Assembly (NCBI RefSeq): GCF_002906575.1
Contig: NZ_CP026309.1
Location: 682,001 to 746,000, forward strand
DNA from: Salinigranum rubrum
Lineage (GTDB): Archaea; Halobacteriota; Halobacteria; Halobacteriales; Haloferacaceae
Direction of reading: 5' to 3'
DNA: 64,000 bases
Shown: positions 1-9,318 of the stretch, piece after piece
How the letters are laid out: every line of letters begins with the position of its first letter
Numbering within the stretch: position 1 is the first letter of the stretch
Translations under genes and position numbers: made by a program
The notes under the pieces: model-generated
Told to the model about the DNA's origin: nothing
The model's input: only the letters and a program-made list of their open reading frames with translations
Databases searched by the model: none

Positions 1-19
1 TAGTGTTTCCGCCGCGTCC

Positions 20-1390
20 TCAAGACTGCGTGAGCAGGGCGACGAGGTCTCGTGTCTCCATCTCGTCGAGGTTTCGCACGGCGTCGACGATGGCCTCCTG
101 TTCGTCGGGGGTGTAGACGCCGTCGGCGAGCATCGCGAACTTCTCGCCGAGTTGCTCCCAGGACATCGGGGTCGCCGGGTGGCCCTCGAAGTACGACTTC
201 TCGATCTCGTAAACCGACCCGTCGGTGAGCGTGATCCGGATGACGGCCGGCATCTCGCCGTTCTCGTACCGCTCCGTGAGGTCGGGGTCTTCGAAGATGT
301 GGATCCGACGGAGGAGGTCCTGAACGTCGTCGCGGTGGAGCCGGTCGAGTTCGTACTGGTCGTGGCCCAGTTCGCCGTCGAGCGCGAGCGCGGCCATCGT
401 GTACGGCAGGCTGTGGTCGGCCTGTTCGCGGTTCTGGACGTTGTGACGGTTGCCCGACTCGTTCTCCTTTCCGGTTCCGCCCATGATGATCTTCGCGCGC
501 TTGTACGTGTCCACCTCGATCCGCTCGATTTCGTGGGGGTCGATGGACTCACGCGCGAGGAGTTCCTCCAGTCCGTCGAGTTGCGTCTGGGCGACGGTCC
601 CCGCCATGTACTTCTTGGTCATGGTCTCGGTGACGGCCTCGCAGGGCGTGTACTCGACCTCGAAGGGGCCGGAGATGATCTGTTTCCAGCCCTTCTGACC
701 CTCGAACACGTCGATCGGTCCCTCCATCCCGTTGTTCGCCAGCATGACGGCGTAGACGGCGTTCCGCCCGGCGTTCGACGCCGACAGCCCCTTCCACATC
801 GTGAGGTCGCCCGTCCGCGTCACGCGGAGCGCGTTGTGCCCGACGCCGGCGATGCCGATGGCGTTCATCAGCGCGTCGCGGTCGAGGCCGAACAGCGACC
901 CCGCGCCCGCCGCGGAGGCGAACGTGACGTACGTCCCGTGGTCCCAGCCGCGGTCCATGAGCGGTGCGTTCTTCCCGAGTTGATAGTGAATCTCGTAGGC
1001 GAGGCCGATCGCTCTGATCAGCTCCTTCCCCGACGCGTCGGTGTACTCGGCGGCGGCGACCGCGGGCGCGACGTTGTTGCTCGGGTGGGGGACCTCGCCC
1101 GAGAGGAGGTACGCGTCCATGAAGTCGAGGTACCGGACCATCCCGCCGTTGAGCGCCGTCGCGAGCGGCGGGGAGGTCTTCATCTCCGACCCCCAGATGC
1201 TCGTCGTCCCGTCGTTGTCGAGTTCGGCGACCGTCTCGCGGAGGATCTCGACTGGTTCGGCTCCGATCGACCCGGTCGCGATGGCGATCGAGTCGAGGAG
1301 GCGCTTCTTCGTCTCGTCGACCACCTCTTCGGAGAGGTCGTCGAAGGTCGTTGCTACCACGAAGTCGGCCATCTCGGCGGCAGTCGTCAT
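20..1390 (-). CDS. MmgE/PrpD family protein (copy 1)
   Basis: Full-length member (456 aa) of the MmgE/PrpD family, which includes 2-methylcitrate dehydratase, cis-aconitate decarboxylase and iminodisuccinate epimerase. The N-terminal all-helical domain is recognisable by a HPSNNVAPAVAAAEY stretch near residue 103 and WDHGTYVTFASAAGAG soon after; the smaller C-terminal domain follows. I chose the start at MTTAAEMADF; an in-frame ATG lies 15 bp further upstream. It is divergent from an MFS transporter. Two further PrpD-family genes lie at 11110 and 15168; this one shares WKGLSASNAGRNAV-type sequence with the 15168 copy and is closer to it than to the 11110 copy. The family is certain; the substrate cannot be read from sequence. 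Confidence 0.88.
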   Translation of the reverse strand: MTTAAEMADFVVATTFDDLSEEVVDETKKRLLDSIAIATGSIGAEPVEILRETVAELDNDGTTSIWGSEMKTSPPLATALNGGMVRYLDFMDAYLLSGEVPHPSNNVAPAVAAAEYTDASGKELIRAIGLAYEIHYQLGKNAPLMDRGWDHGTYVTFASAAGAGSLFGLDRDALMNAIGIAGVGHNALRVTRTGDLTMWKGLSASNAGRNAVYAVMLANNGMEGPIDVFEGQKGWKQIISGPFEVEYTPCEAVTETMTKKYMAGTVAQTQLDGLEELLARESIDPHEIERIEVDTYKRAKIIMGGTGKENESGNRHNVQNREQADHSLPYTMAALALDGELGHDQYELDRLHRDDVQDLLRRIHIFEDPDLTERYENGEMPAVIRITLTDGSVYEIEKSYFEGHPATPMSWEQLGEKFAMLADGVYTPDEQEAIVDAVRNLDEMETRDLVALLTQS

Positions 1391-1722
1391 GAACAGTCTG
1401 ACCACTCACAGACTCCTGAAATACTTTCCGCTGTCCGACACCCTCTCAGCGACCGCCGACGACCCGAGACCGCCCGCTGGCTCCGTCGACTCCGGGTCGT
1501 CTCCGGAGATGTCGGGGCCACCTCCAGTCCGCCTTATCGCGATTCGTGGCGTCGATGTCGAGCGGTTTGACCCGACCGAACCGCTTATTGACGCTGAATT
1601 CGTCGGCCCGTCCAACGACCCGTGACCTCGCCACCCGTGACCCCCGCCCACCCGCCGCTGACTCACCGCAGCCTTCCAGCCGCGAGTCGGACGACCGACA
1701 CGCTCCACGCGCGAACACAGTG
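1391..1722. other. Divergent intergenic region, no gene seen
   Basis: 332 bp between the divergently transcribed PrpD gene and the MFS gene. Open frames here are GC-rich shadows without recognisable protein sequence. It should hold both promoters, but I see no convincing palindrome. Confidence 0.5.
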
Positions 1723-2979
1723 ATGTCTACCCCCGGAGACCGTCTCACCCCGACCCGCGCGTACGACCTGCTCAGGAGGTTCGACGCTCTGGTGTTCATG
1801 TCGCTGCTGTGGTTCATGGTCCAGTACCTCCGGTTCGTGTTTCCCCCGCTGTTCGAGACCATCCAGGACGCCTACGGTGTCTCGAACGCGGAGGTCGGCG
1901 TGTTGTACTCGGCGCTGCTGTTCGCCTACGCGATCATGCAGTTCCCGTCCGGCTACCTCTCGGACCGGTTCAGCGAGCGTCTGGTGATCACCGCCGGCGC
2001 ACTGGTCTTCGGCATCGGCTCGCTCGTCGTGTTCGTCTCCGTGCCGTTCTGGTCGCTGGTCGTCGGCGTCGTGCTGATCGGCTTCGGCACCGGGACGCAC
2101 AAGACCGTCGCGATCAACATGCTGTCCCGGCTGTACCCGTCGAAGACGGGACTCTCGGTCGGCGTGATGGACACGGTCGGCCAGGCTGGTGGTGCACTCG
2201 CGCCGGCGACGGTAATCCTCGTGTTCGCCGTCGCGGTGGACTGGCGAGCCATCTTTCTCGTCGGCTTCGTGATCTGTCTCGCGTTGGCGTACGGCTTCAA
2301 CCGCAGTGTCGGTCGTGACGCCGCCGAGACGACGGGGGCGGACTCCGACGACGAGGACGCGTCTCCGACCCGGTCGGGTCGTGCGTACCTCCGACTGTTT
2401 CGGTACTACCACTTCTCCGCGTTCGTCGGCGTCTCCTCGTCCTTCACGTTCTCGTGGGTCGGACTCACCTCCTTCTACCCGCTCTATCTAACCAACACCG
2501 CGTCGTTCTCTCCGGGCACCGCCGGCGCGCTCTACAGCCTCCTGTTCGTCCTCGCGATCAGCCAGCCGGTCGCAGGCAGCCTCAGCGACCGGTTCGACGC
2601 GACGAGCGTCATCCTCCTGACGTTCTGTCTCATCGTCGTCGGGTTGGGTGCCGTGCTGACCGCACGGACGCTGCTCGCGTTCGTCGTCACGACGGCCGTC
2701 CTCGGGCTCGGCTTCCACGGGTTCCGGCCGGTCCGCGGCGCGTACCTCATGCAGATCATCCCTGCCGAGGTCGGCGGGGGCGTGCTCGGGCTCGTCCGCA
2801 CCGTCATGATCGTCGTGAGCGCGACCGCGCCGACGATTCTCGGCTACACCGCCGACGTCTTCGGCCTCACGTACGCGTTCGGTATCCTCGTCGTCGTCGG
2901 GGCCGTCGGCCTCCTCCTCGTGCTGTCGCTCAAGGTGGTCCCGATGCCTCCTTCCGAAGCGCTCGTGAACACGGACTGA
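1723..2979 (+). CDS. MFS transporter (copy 1)
   Basis: Major facilitator superfamily protein of 418 aa with about 12 hydrophobic segments in two halves joined by an acidic central loop around residues 200-225. After the second helix there is the MFS loop motif as YLSDRFSERLV, and the second half has the equivalent SLSDRFDA. The frame is open further upstream, but that sequence is proline/arginine-rich and not membrane-like, so I start at MSTPGDRLTP. It sits among carboxylic-acid catabolic genes and probably imports an organic anion. It is only distantly similar to the MFS proteins at 4088 and 7993. Confidence 0.85.
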   Translation: MSTPGDRLTPTRAYDLLRRFDALVFMSLLWFMVQYLRFVFPPLFETIQDAYGVSNAEVGVLYSALLFAYAIMQFPSGYLSDRFSERLVITAGALVFGIGSLVVFVSVPFWSLVVGVVLIGFGTGTHKTVAINMLSRLYPSKTGLSVGVMDTVGQAGGALAPATVILVFAVAVDWRAIFLVGFVICLALAYGFNRSVGRDAAETTGADSDDEDASPTRSGRAYLRLFRYYHFSAFVGVSSSFTFSWVGLTSFYPLYLTNTASFSPGTAGALYSLLFVLAISQPVAGSLSDRFDATSVILLTFCLIVVGLGAVLTARTLLAFVVTTAVLGLGFHGFRPVRGAYLMQIIPAEVGGGVLGLVRTVMIVVSATAPTILGYTADVFGLTYAFGILVVVGAVGLLLVLSLKVVPMPPSEALVNTD

Positions 2980-3025
2980 CCGTCACGCTGGGCCGTGTCG
3001 ACCCGCGGCGCGTTCCGCGGCCGCG

Positions 3026-3913
3026 CTACTCCTCGGGGAGGTACTCCTCCTCCCATTCGAGCACCTGGGGGACGCCGGAGAAGTGGTCGTAACTCTCGAC
3101 GGGGACGCCCTCGAACGCCTCCTTCGTCTCGGTCCACGCGTCCATCCCCTCCGCTCGGAGCTGTCCGAACCGTTCGAAGAGCGCCGTGATCGTCGGGAGC
3201 GTCGAGAGCCGCGGGAAGATGACGACGTCGTAGCCGAGTTCGTCGGCGCGCTCGATGGAGACGACCGGCGACCCGCCGCTACAGTTGTACAGCAGGGGAG
3301 CGTCGACCTCTCTGGCGACCCGTTCGAGTTCGTCGACGTCCTTCGCGCCCTGCACGAAGGCGACGTCCGCGCCCGCCTCGCAGTAGGCGTTCACCCGGTC
3401 GATAGCGTCGTCGAGTGTCCCCTCGGGCGCGCCGCGCGCGTCGGTCCGCGCGATGAGCACCATCTCCGACCCGCACTCGTCGCGGATGTCGGCGGCGGCG
3501 CGGAACTTCCCGACAGCCTCCTCCTTCGAGACGACGCGCTTCCCCTCGACGAACCCACAGCGCTTCGGGAACACCTGGTCTTCGATGTGGATGGCTCCGA
3601 CGCCCGCCGCGGCGAACTCTCTGACCGTCCTGGTGACGTTGACCGCGTTGCCGAAGCCGTTGTCCGCGTCGGAGATGATCGGCACGTCGACCGCCTGCTG
3701 GATGTACTTCGCGTTCTCGACCATCTCGGTGAGGGTGAGCACCCCCACGTCCGGCTGTCCGACCTTCGCGAGCGAGGTGCCGTTGCCCGTCATGGCGACG
3801 AGGTCGAACCCCACCTCCTCGGCGACGCGAGCCGAGAGGGGGTCGTGAACGCCGGGCGAGACGACGATTCCGTCCGATTCGAGCAGCGCTCTGAGTCTGC
3901 GACCGTAGCTCAT
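3026..3913 (-). CDS. Isocitrate lyase/PEP mutase family protein (copy 1)
   Basis: TIM-barrel carbon-carbon lyase of the isocitrate lyase/PEP mutase superfamily (295 aa from MSYGRRLRAL). Visible features are the N-terminal GVHDPLSARVAEEVGFD, the metal-binding SDADNGFGN near residue 81, and the active-site loop EDQVFPKRCGF with Cys119. The Cys loop places it with the true lyases (methylisocitrate lyase, 2,3-dimethylmalate lyase) rather than with PEP mutase, but the residue after CG is Phe121 where isocitrate lyases have His. The likely reaction is retro-aldol cleavage of a 2-hydroxy dicarboxylate. Two paralogues lie at 19880 and 22785. A second upstream ATG (3931) is possible; the chosen start matches the N-terminus of the 22785 copy. 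Confidence 0.85.
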   Translation of the reverse strand: MSYGRRLRALLESDGIVVSPGVHDPLSARVAEEVGFDLVAMTGNGTSLAKVGQPDVGVLTLTEMVENAKYIQQAVDVPIISDADNGFGNAVNVTRTVREFAAAGVGAIHIEDQVFPKRCGFVEGKRVVSKEEAVGKFRAAADIRDECGSEMVLIARTDARGAPEGTLDDAIDRVNAYCEAGADVAFVQGAKDVDELERVAREVDAPLLYNCSGGSPVVSIERADELGYDVVIFPRLSTLPTITALFERFGQLRAEGMDAWTETKEAFEGVPVESYDHFSGVPQVLEWEEEYLPEE

Positions 3914-3934
3914 ACCCGAGTTCCGCGGCACGTC

Positions 3935-3945
3935 GCACTAAAGAT
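3935..3945 (-). promoter_or_regulatory. TATA-like element of the lyase gene at 3026
   Basis: On the minus strand this reads TATCTTTAGTG, ending about 22 bp before the start codon at 3913. That spacing suits an archaeal promoter giving a leaderless transcript. Confidence 0.4.
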
Positions 3946-4087
3946 ACCGGAGCCGGCGACGGACAGGCGGGCGGTGGACGCGCGGGCGCGAGCGCCGCGG
4001 CGTTCGGGCCTCCCGTTCGAACACACATCCGCCGCTTCCACAACGTACATATGAAAATTCCACGAACGGACGGACGGTAGGCCTACC

Positions 4088-5308
4088 GTGACTTCCCTCC
4101 GTACACAGGCGACCGACGACGTACGAGCCCTCCTCCACGAACTCTGGCGCGACGGGAAGGGGTGGGTCCTCCTCACCGTCAGTGCCGGCTGGTTCCTCTC
4201 CATCGGCGGTCGGTATCTGTACCCCTCGGTCCTGCCGTTCCTCCGGGAGACGTTCGGCTTCGACCTGACGACGGCCGGGCTCCTCCTGAGCGCGCTGTGG
4301 TTCGCCTACGCCATCGGTCAGTTCCCGGGTGGCCTCCTCGGCGACCGAATCGGTGAGGGGAACATCCTCGTCATCAGCACGGCGCTCTGTGCGGGCGCGA
4401 TGCTGGTCGTCTCCCTCTCGTTCAACGTGTGGATGCTCTTCCTCGCGACCCTCGTCTTCGGGTTCGGCACCGCGTTGTACGGTCCGCACCGGTTCACCAT
4501 CTTCACCGACATCTACACCGACCGGGCCGGGACGGCCGTCGGCGTGACGATGGCGTTCGGCAGCATCGGAAACACGGTGCTGCCCGCGGTCGCGGCGGCG
4601 GTCGCGGGCTACGCGACGTGGCGACTGGGATTCGGCTTCGTCGTCCCGCTGTTCGCCGTCATGGCCGTCGGCATCTGGCTGGTGGTCCCCGCCCGAACCT
4701 CCACCGCGCAGGAGGGGACGGAACTGCTCACGCGCGAGTCGCTCCGTCGCATCGTCGCGTCCGTCAGGGGCGGCGGCATCCCGCTCGTCGTCTTCGTCCA
4801 CATCGCGCTCGCGTTCGCCAGCCAGGGCTTCCTCGGTTTCTACCCGACCTACCTGATCGAAGCGAAGGGGTTCTCGCCCGAGTTGGCCGCCGTCGTCTTC
4901 GGACTCTACTTCGCCGCCGGGACCGTCGTCCAGCCGCTCACGGGGATGAGCAAGGACCGCTTCGGCGCGAAGTGGACGCTCACCGTCCTCGCTGGGGTGT
5001 TCTGTCTCGGGCTGGTCGCCGTCCAGTTCGGGAACAGCCTCCCGCACTTCCTCCTGTTGACGGTCCTGTTGAGTCACCGCAACGGCGTCGGCGTCGTCAC
5101 GAACACGTTCATCGCCGACAGCCTCCCTGCGGACATCAAAGGCTCCGGTCTCGGTCTCCTCCGGACGAGTTGGATCCTGTTCGGCGCGATGAGTCCACTC
5201 TTCGTCGGCTACCTCGGCGACCTGGGACAGCTCACGACCGCCTTCGCCGTGCTCGCGGTCGTCGCCGGCGCCGCGACGCTCCTGTCGTTTTTCATCCCGA
5301 ACGCCTGA
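4088..5308 (+). CDS. MFS transporter (copy 2)
   Basis: Major facilitator superfamily protein of 406 aa with about 12 membrane segments. SAGWFLSIGGRYLYPSVLP marks helix 1, GGLLGDRIGEG is the loop 2-3 motif, and SKDRFGAK is its second-half equivalent. It is clearly paralogous to the MFS at 7993: the same SAGWF entry, the same GDR(I/L)GEG loop, and near-identical length. The start is the first in-frame ATG and gives a short soluble N-terminus before helix 1. It lies divergent from the lyase gene at 3026 and upstream of an SDR gene on the other strand. An organic-acid uptake role is inferred from context only. Confidence 0.87.
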   Translation: MTSLRTQATDDVRALLHELWRDGKGWVLLTVSAGWFLSIGGRYLYPSVLPFLRETFGFDLTTAGLLLSALWFAYAIGQFPGGLLGDRIGEGNILVISTALCAGAMLVVSLSFNVWMLFLATLVFGFGTALYGPHRFTIFTDIYTDRAGTAVGVTMAFGSIGNTVLPAVAAAVAGYATWRLGFGFVVPLFAVMAVGIWLVVPARTSTAQEGTELLTRESLRRIVASVRGGGIPLVVFVHIALAFASQGFLGFYPTYLIEAKGFSPELAAVVFGLYFAAGTVVQPLTGMSKDRFGAKWTLTVLAGVFCLGLVAVQFGNSLPHFLLLTVLLSHRNGVGVVTNTFIADSLPADIKGSGLGLLRTSWILFGAMSPLFVGYLGDLGQLTTAFAVLAVVAGAATLLSFFIPNA

Positions 5309-5336
5309 GGCCGAGCACCCCGGACGGGTGTCGGCC

Positions 5337-6152
5337 TCAGAAGAGGCGCTTCGACCACCCGCCGTCGACGTTCAGGCTGTGCCCGGTCACGTAGCCCGCG
5401 ACCGGGGACGAGACGAACGCGACCGCCTTGCCGAACTCCGCGAGTTCGCCGTGGCGGCCGAGGGGGATGATGTCGGCGATGAATCGCTCGCGCGCCTCCT
5501 CGTAGTCGAGGCCGTGGTCCTCGGCGTACCGCCCGATGTGCGTCGTCCGCTGTTTCTCGGTTTCGGTGACCGGGCCGACCTTCTTCGGACAGACGCAGTT
5601 CACCCGAATCCCCGCGTCGGCGTACTCGTGTGCGAGCGACTTCGAGAGGCCGTAGATACCCGGACGAACGGTGTTCGCGAGCACGTGGTTCGCTTCCGGC
5701 TGCTGGGCGGACGTGGCGATGAGATTCGTGATGACGCCCTCGCTCGCCTTCAGCGCCGGCAACGCCGCGTCGACCGCGACGATGACGCTTCGCAAAACGA
5801 GTTCGTACACCTCGTCGAACTGCTCGACGGTCGCCTCGTCGAACCCTATCTTCGGCGGCCCGCCGCTGTTCGTCACGAGTATGTCCAGTCCGCCCAGGCG
5901 CTCGATCGCCTCCTCGATCCGTGCGGCGACCTCCTCCGGGTTCGAGAGGTCACAGGTGAGGGTGACGACCGCGTCGTCGTCGGCACCGGTCGCGTCGAGA
6001 ATCTCGTCCTTCGCGCGTGCGAGGTTCGATTCGCTCCGCGAACTGATAACGACGCGAGCGCCCTCGGCGACCAGCGCCTCCGCCGAGGCGAGGCCGATTC
6101 CCTGACTCGATGCGAGTACCACTGCTCGTTTGTCGGTGAGTTGCAGGTCCAT
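5337..6152 (-). CDS. Atypical SDR family oxidoreductase (copy 1)
   Basis: Short-chain dehydrogenase/reductase fold, 271 aa. The Rossmann start is SSQGIGLASAEALVAEGA and the NNAG-type motif appears as TNSGGPPK. The usual catalytic Tyr-x-x-x-Lys is absent: the aligned segment is LANTVRPGIYGLSK, putting Ala at Tyr and Arg at Lys. The C-terminus VTGHSLNVDGGWSKRLF is normal for the family. This resembles the BKR-like SDR subgroup that lacks the standard tetrad. The other two classical-length SDRs in the window (36381, 61440) share the substitution. The catalytic activity is therefore open. Confidence 0.82.
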   Translation of the reverse strand: MDLQLTDKRAVVLASSQGIGLASAEALVAEGARVVISSRSESNLARAKDEILDATGADDDAVVTLTCDLSNPEEVAARIEEAIERLGGLDILVTNSGGPPKIGFDEATVEQFDEVYELVLRSVIVAVDAALPALKASEGVITNLIATSAQQPEANHVLANTVRPGIYGLSKSLAHEYADAGIRVNCVCPKKVGPVTETEKQRTTHIGRYAEDHGLDYEEARERFIADIIPLGRHGELAEFGKAVAFVSSPVAGYVTGHSLNVDGGWSKRLF

Positions 6153-6179
6153 GGCTCCGTCCTATCGGGTCCCGGGCGG

Positions 6180-6189
6180 CGAGATTAAA
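6180..6189 (-). promoter_or_regulatory. TATA-like element of the SDR gene at 5337
   Basis: The minus strand reads GGTTTTAATC here, about 28 bp before the start codon at 6152, consistent with a leaderless archaeal promoter. Confidence 0.35.
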
Positions 6190-6230
6190 ACCGCGTATCG
6201 TGGTGAATCCGGCCGCGTTCACCACTCCAC

Positions 6231-7832
6231 TCACCGCTCGACGAGGCTCTCCTCCCATTCGAGGTAGCGGCGCATCTCCGCGCTGCCCTGTCCGTAGGGC
6301 TTCCGTTCGACCGCTCGGGGTGGCCGTACCATCCCCTCCTCGCCCTCGGCGACCGCCAACCCCGTCTCGCGCCACGACTCGACGCCGCCGCGCAGCGCCG
6401 CGACCTCAAGGTCCGGAAACGCGACCCCCACCGCGGCGGCCGCGTACGTCGAACACGTCCCGTCACGGCAGGTCAACACGAGCGGCTCGCTCGCGTCGAC
6501 CGTCCCCGCCGCGAGGTCGGCTTCGAGGTCGTATCGGGAGGTCCACCGCGCGCCGGGGACGTGTGCCTCGACGAACGCGTCCGGGTCGTCGACGTCGAGG
6601 ACGGTCGGTCCCCCGTCTTCGAGCCGTGTCGACAGCGCCCGCGCGTCGACGAAGTCGACGGTCGCTCGGACGCTGTCGGCGTCAGGCGGTTCGGGTTCGT
6701 CGACGCCCTCGGCGACGGGTCGGCCCTCGTCGGTCCACGCGGTGACGCCCCCGTCGAGCACCGAGACGTGCGGGAACCCCATCGACGCGAGCCAGTACGC
6801 CGTGATGCCCGCCCGGACGTGCGTCTCCGAGACGAGGACGATTTCGGCGGTTCGCACGGCCAGATGGGCCTCCGCCGTCTGGAGCAGTTGCCCGCCCGGG
6901 ACCCACGTCGCCCCCGGCACGTGCTCGCGTTCGTACTCGGCTTCGCGCCGGACGTCGACGAGGTACACCGACTGGTCGGCGGCGACCGACGCCCGCAACT
7001 CGTCCACTTCGGTCGGCGTCAGCCGTGGGACGTCGGCCTCGACCAGTAGCGACGCGACCCGCTCGCGCAGGCGGTCGACGCGCGTCGGGTCGGGCGCGAC
7101 GTCCGCCGGCCGTCCGCTTCCGTCCGCGAGGTCGCGCCCCGCCAACTGCCAGCCCATCGTTCCGTTCTCGAGTTCGTACACGTTCGGGACGCCGAGGGCG
7201 TCCAGCGTCGCCGTCCCGATGATGCTCCGCGTCCGACCCGCACAGTGGACGACGACCGGCGTCTCTTCGGTCTCCCGGAGCGCCTCCGCGTACAGCGCGA
7301 GGTCGACCCCCTCGACGTTGACCGACCCGGGCACCGTCCCCCAGCGGCGGTACTCCTCGGGGTTCCGCACGTCGACGACGAGCACGCTCTCCTCGGACTG
7401 CATCTCGGCCAGTTCTGACGGCGTGAGGCGGGGCAGGTCCCGGTCGGCGTCGACCTCCTCGCCGAACCGCTTGCTCGTGTAGTTGAGCGCCGTCGCGTGG
7501 ACGTGCCCGACCGACTCGACGAGTTCGAAGCCCGCCGCAGCCCAGGCGTCGACCCCGCCGTCGAGAAACGAGACGTCCTCGTACCCGAGGTCGGCGAGCC
7601 ACCGCGCGTCCCGCGCGGCGCGGTCGCCACACCGGTCACACAGGACGACCGGCGTGGCCGGGTTCGGAACGAGCGTCGGGAGTCGGCGTTCGAGGTCGTG
7701 TCTCGGGACGAACGTGGATTCGAGGACGTGCCCCTGCACGTAGTCGAGCGGGTCGCGCACGTCTATGACGGCGAGGGGGTCGCCGCTGTCGAGTGCTGTT
7801 CGGACCGCCTGCGGAGAGAGTGCGGACGTCAT
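6231..7832 (-). CDS. Four-domain rhodanese (sulfurtransferase-like) protein
   Basis: A 533-aa protein made of four consecutive rhodanese homology domains, roughly residues 1-110, 135-245, 270-375 and 390-495. The predicted active-site loops differ: Cys65 in LCDRCGDR, Cys197 in HCAGRTRS, Ser335 in VSETHVRA (no Cys), and Cys455 in TCRDGTCS. Rhodaneses transfer sulfane sulfur through a loop Cys, so three domains could be active and the third is probably structural or regulatory. A linker of about 25 residues with a KRFGEEVDADRDLP stretch separates domains 1 and 2. It is divergent from the MFS gene at 7993. A role in sulfur relay or thiosulfate handling is family knowledge; the substrate is unknown. 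Confidence 0.88.
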   Translation of the reverse strand: MTSALSPQAVRTALDSGDPLAVIDVRDPLDYVQGHVLESTFVPRHDLERRLPTLVPNPATPVVLCDRCGDRAARDARWLADLGYEDVSFLDGGVDAWAAAGFELVESVGHVHATALNYTSKRFGEEVDADRDLPRLTPSELAEMQSEESVLVVDVRNPEEYRRWGTVPGSVNVEGVDLALYAEALRETEETPVVVHCAGRTRSIIGTATLDALGVPNVYELENGTMGWQLAGRDLADGSGRPADVAPDPTRVDRLRERVASLLVEADVPRLTPTEVDELRASVAADQSVYLVDVRREAEYEREHVPGATWVPGGQLLQTAEAHLAVRTAEIVLVSETHVRAGITAYWLASMGFPHVSVLDGGVTAWTDEGRPVAEGVDEPEPPDADSVRATVDFVDARALSTRLEDGGPTVLDVDDPDAFVEAHVPGARWTSRYDLEADLAAGTVDASEPLVLTCRDGTCSTYAAAAVGVAFPDLEVAALRGGVESWRETGLAVAEGEEGMVRPPRAVERKPYGQGSAEMRRYLEWEESLVER

Positions 7833-7992
7833 GGCTGTGTCGGTGGTTCGCGTTCACTATGGACGCGGCGGCGCAAAAACCGAGGGGGTCGGCCCAACCC
7901 ACAGCGCCGGCCCACCGCCCATCGACCCCTCTCGGAAGACTTGGCCGGAGACGGAACACGGATTACTCGGGTTCGAGAACCCCCTGTCGACC

Positions 7993-9216
7993 GTGGTATC
8001 GAGGACCGCTCGGAAACTCACGACGCTCACGGCGGCGACCGCGTCCCTCTTCCGGGGCGACCGCGGCTGGATACTGGTCGCCGTGAGCGCGGGCTGGTTC
8101 ATGTCGTTCGGCGTCCGACTCGTCTACCCCGCGCTCGTCTCGTTCTTCCGGGACGGGTTCGGCCTCAGCCTCTCGGCGACCGGGTTGCTCCTGACGACCC
8201 TCTGGACGTCGTACGCCCTCGGCCACGTTCCCGGCGGTCTCATGGGCGACCGACTCGGCGAGGGCCGGGTTCTGACGCTCAGCACCGTCCTCGCCGGCGG
8301 CACGATGCTCGGAATCGCGCTGGCGACCGCTCCGGCGACGCTGTTCGTCGCGACGGCCGGCTTCGGCCTCGCGACGGCGCTCTACGGGCCGACGCGTTTC
8401 ACCGTCCTCACCGACGTGTACGGCGACCGCGCGGGGTCGGCCATCGGTCTCACGATGGCGGCGGGGAACGCGGGAAACGCCCTCCTCCCGGTCGTCGCCG
8501 TCCTGGTTGCGACGGCGACGTCCTGGCGCGTGACGTTCGGCGCGCTCGCGCCGCTGTTTCTCTGTGTCGCCCTCGGCGTCCACTGGCGCGTTCCGGCGCG
8601 GACCTCCGAGGCGACGGGTGCCGCGAACGGCCTCTCCCGCGCGACGCTCGACCGACTCGTCGCCGGCGTCACGCGCGGGTCGATTCTGACGGTCGTCGCC
8701 GTCCAGGTCTGTTTCTCCTTCACGTTTCAGGGGTTCGTCTCGTTCTACCCCCTCCTGCTCACGGACGTCAAGGGGCTCGCCCCGGAGACGGCGGCCTCGC
8801 TGTTCGGCCTGTTCTTCGTCGGGTCGTTCCTCGTCCAGCCCGTCGCGGGAGCCTGCATGGACCGCTACGGAACTCGACTGACGCTCGTCGCTGTCCTCCT
8901 ACCGGGACTGGCGGGACTGCTCGTGCTCCCCCTCGTCGAGGGGACGCTCCCGCTCGTCGCGCTCACGCTCGTACTCAGCACGGTCACGGGCTGTACCGTC
9001 CTCACCCAGACGTACATCGCCGACACGCTCCCCCCGGACGTTCAGGGGACGGGACTGGGTGTGCTGAAGGCGGGCTGGATGCTCCTCGGGGCGACGAGCC
9101 CCGTCCTCGTCGGCGTCCTCGGCGAGTACGGTTACCTCTCGGAGGCGTTCTCCCTGTTCGTCGTGACGGTGGGTGCCGCGTTCGCACTCGCGCTCGTCCG
9201 CCTCGACGCGGTGTGA
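7993..9216 (+). CDS. MFS transporter (copy 3)
   Basis: MFS protein with about 12 membrane segments and a GGLMGDRLGEG loop motif. The frame is open from 7765, but the region before residue 77 of that frame is non-membrane and overlaps the divergent rhodanese 5' end. Starting at the GTG (7993) gives MVSRTARKLTTLT and then GWILVAVSAGWF, which matches the start and length of the paralogue at 4088 (407 versus 406 aa). I therefore prefer the GTG. It ends about 100 bp before the LeuC-like gene and may supply the substrate of that pathway, which is inference from position. Confidence 0.83.
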   Translation: MVSRTARKLTTLTAATASLFRGDRGWILVAVSAGWFMSFGVRLVYPALVSFFRDGFGLSLSATGLLLTTLWTSYALGHVPGGLMGDRLGEGRVLTLSTVLAGGTMLGIALATAPATLFVATAGFGLATALYGPTRFTVLTDVYGDRAGSAIGLTMAAGNAGNALLPVVAVLVATATSWRVTFGALAPLFLCVALGVHWRVPARTSEATGAANGLSRATLDRLVAGVTRGSILTVVAVQVCFSFTFQGFVSFYPLLLTDVKGLAPETAASLFGLFFVGSFLVQPVAGACMDRYGTRLTLVAVLLPGLAGLLVLPLVEGTLPLVALTLVLSTVTGCTVLTQTYIADTLPPDVQGTGLGVLKAGWMLLGATSPVLVGVLGEYGYLSEAFSLFVVTVGAAFALALVRLDAV

Positions 9217-9290
9217 GCCGACTCGCGGTGTCGACACGCGGTGCGACGTCGCCCGCCGGAGCCACGTCCGGTCGCCACCGACGTGAACGC

Positions 9291-9296
9291 TTAACT
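9291..9296 (+). promoter_or_regulatory. Possible TATA-like element of the leuC-like gene
   Basis: CTTAACTG lies 23-28 bp before the ATG at 9319, the distance expected for a leaderless transcript. The match to a TATA box is weak. Confidence 0.3.
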
Positions 9297-9318
9297 GTCC
9301 GCGCGATGTGGCTCGGTC

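Noticed and set aside
152-1570. A 472-codon plus-strand frame opposite PrpD copy 1
   Set aside because: It is an antisense shadow with no recognisable domain; the minus strand encodes a complete PrpD protein.
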